A stretch of DNA of 34,490 nucleotides from IMG/VR virus record IMGVR_UViG_3300049479_000029, positions 1 to 34,490 of that record; one strand, given 5' to 3'. The DNA is from a virus. The first letter of the stretch is position 1. The number at the start of each line of letters is the position of its first letter. This document shows positions 29,669 to 34,490 of the stretch, one piece after another. The notes under the pieces were generated by a model. It did no database searches. It was given only the letters and a program-made list of their open reading frames with translations, and had not been told where the DNA came from. The position numbers were made by a program, and so were the translations under genes.

Positions 29669-30474
29669 TGACAGAAGAACAGACAACTCAGGCCGGAGAG
29701 GGTGAGACCCAAACCGACAACCAGAGCCTGTTAGCTCCTGAAGCAACGGTAACGGAAGTTAAAGCAGAGCCGGAAATCCCACATCGGGAACTGACGGACG
29801 AAGAAAAAGCCGCTCAAGCACCTGAAGAAGACGAGAAACTGGAGCGCCCAGACTTTTGGCCGGAGAATTTCTGGTCAGATGCTGACGGTCCAGACGTTGA
29901 GGCGCTTGCCAAGTCCTACAATGAGTTAAGAACCAAGTTCTCTCAAGGCCAACACAAGGCTCCGAAAGACGGTAAATACAATCTTGAGGCGTTCAAGGCT
30001 GCCAATGTGCCAGATGATGACCCAGTATTGGTCAATTATCTTGCTACGGCTAAGGAACTCGGCCTGTCTCAGGATGCTTTCGAGAAGATCGCCAAGTCAT
30101 ACCTTGATAACGTCTCTGGTGCTATGGAGCAGATGAAAGTAAGCCGCGAGGCTGAACTCAAGAAGCTCGGCAACCGTGCAGACGAGATCATCAAGGCCAA
30201 TAACCAATGGCTCGGCAAGTTGGGACGGTCGATTCTGAACGAAGCAGAACTCAATGCGGTAGCCCAAGCGTCTACAAGCGCCGCTTTTGTGTCGGCTTTG
30301 AACAAGATTCGTCAGGCTTCCGGCGAAATGGCTATCCCAACTAGCGGTATGGTTGAGGAGCAAGGCCTGTCTAAGGATGACTTATACGCAATGGTCGGTG
30401 ACCCGCGTTACGGAAAAGACATGGCTTTCACTCGGAAGGTCGAGAAGATGTTTGCTCAGGCAATTCCGGGCTAA
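29668..30474 (+). CDS. Head scaffolding protein
   Basis: 268 residues. The N-terminal 70 are acidic and Gln/Thr/Pro-rich, the middle has F-W-P-E-N-F-W-S-D-A-D-G-P-D-V-E-A-L-A-K-S-Y-N-E-L-R and K-Y-N-L-E-A-F, and the C-terminal half is a charged helix with Y-L-D-N-V-S-G-A-M-E-Q-M. These features, with its place between portal and capsid, identify a scaffold that guides prohead assembly and then leaves. Length is usual for podoviruses. Confidence 0.85.
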   Translation: MTEEQTTQAGEGETQTDNQSLLAPEATVTEVKAEPEIPHRELTDEEKAAQAPEEDEKLERPDFWPENFWSDADGPDVEALAKSYNELRTKFSQGQHKAPKDGKYNLEAFKAANVPDDDPVLVNYLATAKELGLSQDAFEKIAKSYLDNVSGAMEQMKVSREAELKKLGNRADEIIKANNQWLGKLGRSILNEAELNAVAQASTSAAFVSALNKIRQASGEMAIPTSGMVEEQGLSKDDLYAMVGDPRYGKDMAFTRKVEKMFAQAIPG

Positions 30475-30475
30475 T

Positions 30476-30515
30476 TTGACAGAATTGGGCGGGTGATTTA
30501 TTTATTCACCCGTCC
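30476..30515 (+). promoter_or_regulatory. Promoter-like box and hairpin between scaffold and capsid genes
   Basis: In the 152-base gap 30475-30626 a perfect TTGACA (30476-30481) is followed 17 bases on by TATTTA. The spacer and -10 fall inside a 10-bp stem GGGCGGGTGA / TCACCCGTCC (30487-30496 and 30506-30515, one G-T pair) with a 9-base AT loop. No T run follows. It could be a capsid promoter controlled by the hairpin, or a processing signal raising capsid expression. GATAACCGT occurs twice in the gap (30516 and 30581). Confidence 0.45.
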
Positions 30516-30626
30516 GATAACCGTAAGGCCGGATATTTCTGGTTGGGGAACCATAAAATCCCAAGTGAACGGCCCGACAGGATAACCGTTGCGTGAGAAA
30601 ACCTTAACCTCGAACGGAGCAATACA

Positions 30627-31469
30627 ATGGCACAGCTTATCTCCAATGCCTTTGTCACGCTGTTCGACGCGGAAGTAAAGCAAGCCTATCAAGCGTCACG
30701 CGCTTTGGCTGGCCTCGTCCGTGAGCGCAACGGTGTCGAAGGTTCTACAGTAAAGTTCCCGAAAATCGGCAAGGGCTCGGCTACGATCCGCGTTCCTCAG
30801 ACCGATGTTTCGCCGCTTAACGTCAGCTATTCACAGGTCACGGCAACGATGGCCGATTGGAATGCTGCCGAATACAGCGACATCTTCCATCAGCAAAAGG
30901 TCAACTTCGACGAACGCCGCGAACTCGTTTCGGTCGTGTCGAACGCGATTGGCCGCCGCATGGACCAGATCCTCCTCGATGCTCTCGCAGCTTCCAGCAC
31001 CTCGCTGACAGTTTCGAACGACATCGGTGGAACAGACACCAACCTCAATGTGGCAAAACTCCGTCGCGCCAAGAAGCTCCTTGATGCTGCTAACGTCCCA
31101 ATGGAAGGCCGTTGCATGGTCATCTCGGCTTCGGGCCTCGAAGGTTTGCTCGGTGAAACCCAGACGACCTCGGCTGATTTCAACTCAGTCCGTGCGCTCG
31201 TTTCTGGCGACATCGACACCTTCCTCGGCTTCAAGTTTGTCACGATTGGTGACCGCGCAGAAGGCGGTTTGGCAATCGACGGCTCACTTGACCGTGTCTG
31301 CTTTGCGTTCCATCGCGATGCAGTCGGCCTTGGCATCGGCATGAACCAGCGCACAGAGATCAACTATGTCCCTGAAAAGACATCGTTCCTTGTGAACTCA
31401 ATGTTCTCTGCTGGTGCAGTCGCCATTGACGACGAAGGCATCGTCAAGATCACCTGCCGCGAATCGTGA
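30627..31469 (+). CDS. Major capsid protein (Bbp17-like)
   Basis: 280 residues with the pattern of the BPP-1-type phage capsid family: a long N-terminal helix (F-D-A-E-V-K-Q-A-Y-Q), V-E-G-S-T-V-K-F-P-K-I-G-K-G near 37-50, W-N-A-A-E-Y-S-D-I-F-H near 76-86, and C-terminal N-Y-V-P-E-K-T-S-F-L-V-N-S-M-F-S-A-G-A. It forms the icosahedral shell, presumably with the HK97 fold. Codon choice is strongly C-ending and far more biased than in neighbouring genes, as expected of the most expressed gene. It also explains a long antisense ORF here. Confidence 0.9.
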   Translation: MAQLISNAFVTLFDAEVKQAYQASRALAGLVRERNGVEGSTVKFPKIGKGSATIRVPQTDVSPLNVSYSQVTATMADWNAAEYSDIFHQQKVNFDERRELVSVVSNAIGRRMDQILLDALAASSTSLTVSNDIGGTDTNLNVAKLRRAKKLLDAANVPMEGRCMVISASGLEGLLGETQTTSADFNSVRALVSGDIDTFLGFKFVTIGDRAEGGLAIDGSLDRVCFAFHRDAVGLGIGMNQRTEINYVPEKTSFLVNSMFSAGAVAIDDEGIVKITCRES

Positions 31470-31484
31470 GAAGGAGACTGAACT

Positions 31485-31757
31485 ATGGCTTTTGATTCTG
31501 CTGGCTGGAACACCATCGCGGCTAACAAGGCGGGAAATGCTCCCTCTTTGTATAGCTACAAGTCTGCCGACACTCAGGCAACAATGAACACGGCTGCATA
31601 CTTCAACGCAGTCGCGTCCATCGTGAAGGTCGGTGACGTTCTGTTCCTCTACGACACAACGACCCCATCGCTTGTGATCTCGTATGTGAACTCAAACAAT
31701 GGCACGACCGTTGACATCGCTGACGGCACGACCATTTCAGCTACCGATACCGACTAA
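31485..31757 (+). CDS. Capsid-associated small protein (possible decoration protein)
   Basis: 90 residues, beta-rich, with Y-F-N-A-V-A-S-I-V-K-V-G-D-V-L-F-L-Y-D and V-D-I-A-D-G-T-T-I-S-A-T-D-T-D. It follows the capsid gene by 15 bases with AAGGAGA, shares the same biased codon use and ends just before a terminator. Small proteins with this pattern occur after capsid genes in many phages. A head-decoration or stabilising role is likely from position but not proven. Confidence 0.6.
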   Translation: MAFDSAGWNTIAANKAGNAPSLYSYKSADTQATMNTAAYFNAVASIVKVGDVLFLYDTTTPSLVISYVNSNNGTTVDIADGTTISATDTD

Positions 31758-31783
31758 TCGGCCCGGTAACTGACGAAATTGAG

Positions 31784-31820
31784 AGCCTCGACCTAGAAAT
31801 GGGCCGGGGCTTTCTTCTTT
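31784..31820 (+). terminator. Rho-independent terminator after the capsid genes
   Basis: The 10-pair stem AGCCTCGACC / GGCCGGGGCT (31784-31793 and 31802-31811, one wobble and one mismatch) with an 8-base loop is followed by TTCTTCTTT. It would lower transcription of the tail genes relative to capsid. The rest of the gap (31821-31862) has an AT-rich run TATATATATTTTC that could serve as a -10, plus a GAGTC near the next start. Confidence 0.75.
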
Positions 31821-31862
31821 AAGTCATTTGGAATATATATATTTTCGTAATGGAGTCCTGAA

Positions 31863-32477
31863 ATGGCTACAGGCGATACCAAACTGAAAATTTGTAACGA
31901 TGCCCTGATTATGCTCGGCACGAACATTATTACATCTTTCTCGGATGGTTCATCGGCAGCCCAGATCACGGATCGGCTCTATGACGATGTGAAGGTTATG
32001 TTGCTGACCATGTATCCGTGGTCGTTCTCCATGAAGAAGCAACAACTTGCCAAGCTCGAAACCACTCCGGTCACAGAGTGGAAATATGAGTTTGCGCTCC
32101 CCGGCGACCTGATTGCTGGCGCTAGGGCGCTGTTCATCACGACATCTTCCGGTGGCCGTCCTGTCACCGAATGGGAAAAGATCGGCTCAAAGATTCAGAC
32201 CAACTATTCATCTATCTGGATAGATTACCAGTATGATGTATCTGAGGATGCGTTGCCGCAGTATTTCGTTCAACTTCTTAAATACTTCCTGTGCTGGCAT
32301 TTTGCCGAGCCAGTGACAGATCAGATCAGCAAATCACAGTATTGGATGGGCATGGCTGTCGGTGGTCCAATTGACAATGGTCGTGGCGGCTTCTTCCGTC
32401 AGGCTACAATGATTGATGCTCAGAACCAGCCAAACCAATATATTGAGGACTACTCTCTTGTTCATGTGAGGTATTGA
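31863..32477 (+). CDS. Tail tubular protein A (T7 gp11-like)
   Basis: 204 residues. The start L-K-I-C-N-D-A-L-I-M-L-G and Y-D-D-V-K-V-M-L-L-T-M-Y-P-W-S-F near 40-57 are the signature of podovirus tail tube A proteins, followed by L-P-x-D-L-I-x-A-R-A-L-F. It forms the gatekeeper ring below the portal. Overlaps the tail tubular B start by one base (TGATG). Confidence 0.9.
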   Translation: MATGDTKLKICNDALIMLGTNIITSFSDGSSAAQITDRLYDDVKVMLLTMYPWSFSMKKQQLAKLETTPVTEWKYEFALPGDLIAGARALFITTSSGGRPVTEWEKIGSKIQTNYSSIWIDYQYDVSEDALPQYFVQLLKYFLCWHFAEPVTDQISKSQYWMGMAVGGPIDNGRGGFFRQATMIDAQNQPNQYIEDYSLVHVRY

Positions 32478-34453
32478 TGAAGATTGTCAATATCCAAACG
32501 AACTTCACAGTTGGAGAGGTTGACCCGCTATTGCGTGGTCGTATTGATCTTAACCAATATTACTCAGCATTAAAGACGGCTCAAAACGTAGTCGTCATCC
32601 CGCAGGGTGGTGTGCGCCGTCGTCCGGGCTTGAAGTTCATCTATGATCTTCCGGCCAGTGCCGCGAATGGTGTCTCGCTTATTCCATTCGAGTTCTCGGT
32701 TGCTGACTCCTATATGTTCGCAGTCGTCGATCAGCGCATCTACATCTTCAAGAACGGTGTGCTGGTTACGAACATCAACGGTTCTGGCAATCCATATATT
32801 GCTGCATCTACACTGACATCGGCCATTCTGCCAAACCTGAAATATGCTCAGTCGGCAGACACAATGATCTTTGTGCATGAGGACTTAGCACCATTGAAGT
32901 TGGTCCGTGGCGCTACCGATGCTTCTTGGACACTCAGCACAATCTCATTCAACTATATACCGCACTATGCCTTTACGCTAACGACAAGCAGTCCAGCTAC
33001 AACGCTCACTGCATCGGCATCGACAGGGTTTATCGAATTAACTACTACTGGTGGCACATTCGCCTCGACAGATGTTGAGCAATATATCAATATTAAAGAC
33101 GGCTACGGTTATGGCCGCGCTCGTATTGTTACCTATGTCAGCACGACAAAGGTTAAAGCTCAGGTAGAAATCCCGTTTAGCCAAACAACTGCGTATGCCT
33201 CCGGTGAATGGGAGATAGAGCGTGGTTATGAGCATAGCTGGTCGTCAACAAAAGGTTGGCCGCGTAGTGTGACATTCCACGAAGGCCGCCTGTTCTTTGG
33301 TGGATCGAAAACCAGACCATCAACCCTCTGGGGTAGCCGTGTCGGTGATGTCTTCAACTTCGATAAGCAAGCAAGCAATGACGACGATGGCTTAGAAGCC
33401 ACACTCGATGTCGATCAGTTCAATGCTATCGTAGATATTTTCTCTGGGCGCGATCTACAAATCTTTACCACTGGTGCAGAGTTCTATGTCCCGCAAGGTC
33501 TCGGTGATCCATTAACCCCGACAGCGTTTGTTGTCCGTGTTGCAACTCGTAATGGGATGCTTGCTGGTGTGTCTCCTGTCGGTCTGGAAGCCGGCACGTT
33601 GTATGTCCAGCGCGGTGGCAAGACCGTAAAAGAGTTCATTTATACGGATGCTCAGGCAACCTATATCTCGAACAATATCTCGGTTCTGTCCGGTCATCTG
33701 ATCAATACACCAGTTGATCTTGCGCTACGCAGAGCTACGGATACCGACGAAGCCGATTTGCTGATGCTCGTAAACAGCGACGGGTCATTCACGGCATATT
33801 CGGTTCTTCGGTCTCAGGACATCATTGCTCCGAGCAAGTTTACAACGGACGGTCTATTTAAGGCTGTCGCAGTCGATGTCGATACGATCTATGTCGTTGT
33901 GCAACGCACAATTAACGGCACGACTAAATACCATGTAGAGCAATTTAACCGCGACATTACACTTGATAATGCCGTCACTGGTGGCGCGGCTGCAAACGTC
34001 ACGGCTACCAATCTGGCTGCAAAGACGGTCAAGGTCATCGCTGACGGTGTTATGCTGTCAGATGAAACGGCAAGCAGCGGGGGTCTGATTACATTCGACC
34101 GTGCGTCTGCAACGTCTTTTGTCGTCGGGACTGATTATACGGTAACGATTGCAACAATGCCGATTGAGCCACGGATACAAACTGGCAATCTTCGTGGCTA
34201 TAAAAAGCGCATCATAGAAGTTGAGGCTGAGTTCTATCAGACACAGAACGCCTCAATCGGTGGAGTCGAAATTCCATTTAGAACATTTGATACCAATGTC
34301 CTTGATGCTCCGGTAGCTGAGTTTACAGGTCTGAAGCGTGTTGGTCCGTTGCTCGGATACGATTACGAAGGCTCGGTAACTGTAACCCAGACTGCGCCAC
34401 TCAAGATGACATTGCTGTTCCTAGATTATCGCGTAAGCGTTCCAACGGGGTAA
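32477..34453 (+). CDS. Tail tubular protein B (T7 gp12-like nozzle)
   Basis: 658 residues from the ATG at 32477, which overlaps the preceding stop. N-F-T-V-G-E-V-D-P-L-L-R-G-R-I-D-L near 9-25, G-G-V-R-R-R-P-G-L near 47-55, F-H-E-G-R-L-F-F-G-G near 264-273 and P-x-T-L-W-G-S-R-V-G-D are all typical of gp12-type nozzle proteins. The protein forms the tail nozzle and binds the fibres. Length slightly below T7 gp12. Confidence 0.9.
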   Translation: MKIVNIQTNFTVGEVDPLLRGRIDLNQYYSALKTAQNVVVIPQGGVRRRPGLKFIYDLPASAANGVSLIPFEFSVADSYMFAVVDQRIYIFKNGVLVTNINGSGNPYIAASTLTSAILPNLKYAQSADTMIFVHEDLAPLKLVRGATDASWTLSTISFNYIPHYAFTLTTSSPATTLTASASTGFIELTTTGGTFASTDVEQYINIKDGYGYGRARIVTYVSTTKVKAQVEIPFSQTTAYASGEWEIERGYEHSWSSTKGWPRSVTFHEGRLFFGGSKTRPSTLWGSRVGDVFNFDKQASNDDDGLEATLDVDQFNAIVDIFSGRDLQIFTTGAEFYVPQGLGDPLTPTAFVVRVATRNGMLAGVSPVGLEAGTLYVQRGGKTVKEFIYTDAQATYISNNISVLSGHLINTPVDLALRRATDTDEADLLMLVNSDGSFTAYSVLRSQDIIAPSKFTTDGLFKAVAVDVDTIYVVVQRTINGTTKYHVEQFNRDITLDNAVTGGAAANVTATNLAAKTVKVIADGVMLSDETASSGGLITFDRASATSFVVGTDYTVTIATMPIEPRIQTGNLRGYKKRIIEVEAEFYQTQNASIGGVEIPFRTFDTNVLDAPVAEFTGLKRVGPLLGYDYEGSVTVTQTAPLKMTLLFLDYRVSVPTG

Positions 34454-34457
34454 AACA

Positions 34458-34490
34458 ATGGGGTTTAGTGTTCCAATCCTTATGGCCGCT
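34458..34490 (+). CDS. Start of the internal virion protein gene (cut by window edge)
   Basis: ATG at 34458, 4 bases after the tail tubular B stop and preceded by GGGGT. Eleven codons are visible (M-G-F-S-V-P-I-L-M-A-A). If the terminal CT is shared with the first two bases of the window, the frame runs on as A-V-G-A-I-A-A-G-E-S into the gene at 1-488. The whole protein would then be about 170 residues, a normal size for the small internal virion protein of podoviruses. Confidence 0.65.
   Translation, partial: MGFSVPILMAA

Noticed and set aside
30890-31363. Antisense ORF of 157 residues opposite the capsid gene
   Set aside because: Produced by the strong codon bias of the capsid gene; Ser/Arg/Pro-rich without domains.

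Overview
The window is an essentially complete genome of a short-tailed (podovirus-like) dsDNA phage of about 34.5 kb, opened inside a structural gene. The last 33 bases start a gene (ATG at 34458) directly after the tail tubular B gene, and the first bases carry the rest of the same kind of gene. The two pieces join in frame if the terminal CT is counted once. The host is probably an alphaproteobacterium (inference): the phage carries a GcrA-like DNA-binding protein, an adenine methyltransferase, a GTA-type 3TM holin and an ERF recombinase. There is no phage RNA polymerase, DNA polymerase, primase, helicase or integrase, so the phage must use host transcription and replication machinery.

Layout. 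(1) 34458-7112 (+): internal virion (ejection) proteins. (2) 7166-11637 (+): a T7-gp17-type tail fibre N-terminal gene, a large lectin/SPRY-like receptor-binding protein and a tail assembly chaperone. (3) 11650-13354 (+): lysis cassette of two membrane proteins, a 3TM holin and a GH108 endolysin, followed by a metallophosphoesterase. (4) 18488-14270 (-): tightly overlapping early operon with an acidic protein, ERF annealase, HNH endonuclease, DUF6378-like protein, BPL_N-type glutamine amidotransferase, coiled-coil and membrane microproteins, adenine methyltransferase and GcrA-like protein. (5) 18572-22305 (+): divergent early operon with winged-helix and Cro-like regulators, RusA resolvase, a DnaA domain IV-like protein and a replication organiser. 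(6) 23594-22415 (-) and 23695-24408 (+): a plasmid-like cassette with an ArdC-like antirestriction metallopeptidase, two small proteins and a winged-helix Rep-like protein, each arm closed by its own terminator. (7) 24597-34453 (+): packaging and head module with TerS, TerL, GNAT-like protein, small basic proteins, portal, scaffold, Bbp17-like capsid, a possible decoration protein and tail tubular proteins A and B.

How it works together (inference). The divergent promoter region at 18489-18571 probably fires both early operons. The DnaA-IV-like protein and the replication organiser would bring the host replisome to a phage origin, while ERF, RusA and HNH handle recombination and processing. 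The head, tail and lysis genes run in one direction around the circle. The plasmid-like cassette and the absence of an integrase leave open a phage-plasmid lifestyle. The most interesting idea is that the phage holds relatives of all three parts of the alphaproteobacterial cell-cycle circuit: DnaA domain IV, GcrA and an adenine methyltransferase.

No gene-free stretch exceeds 300 bases. The longest are 24409-24596, 30475-30626, 20662-20780, 22306-22414, 31758-31862, 21916-22020 and 23595-23694. I saw no tRNA, rRNA, CRISPR array, insertion sequence or attachment site.
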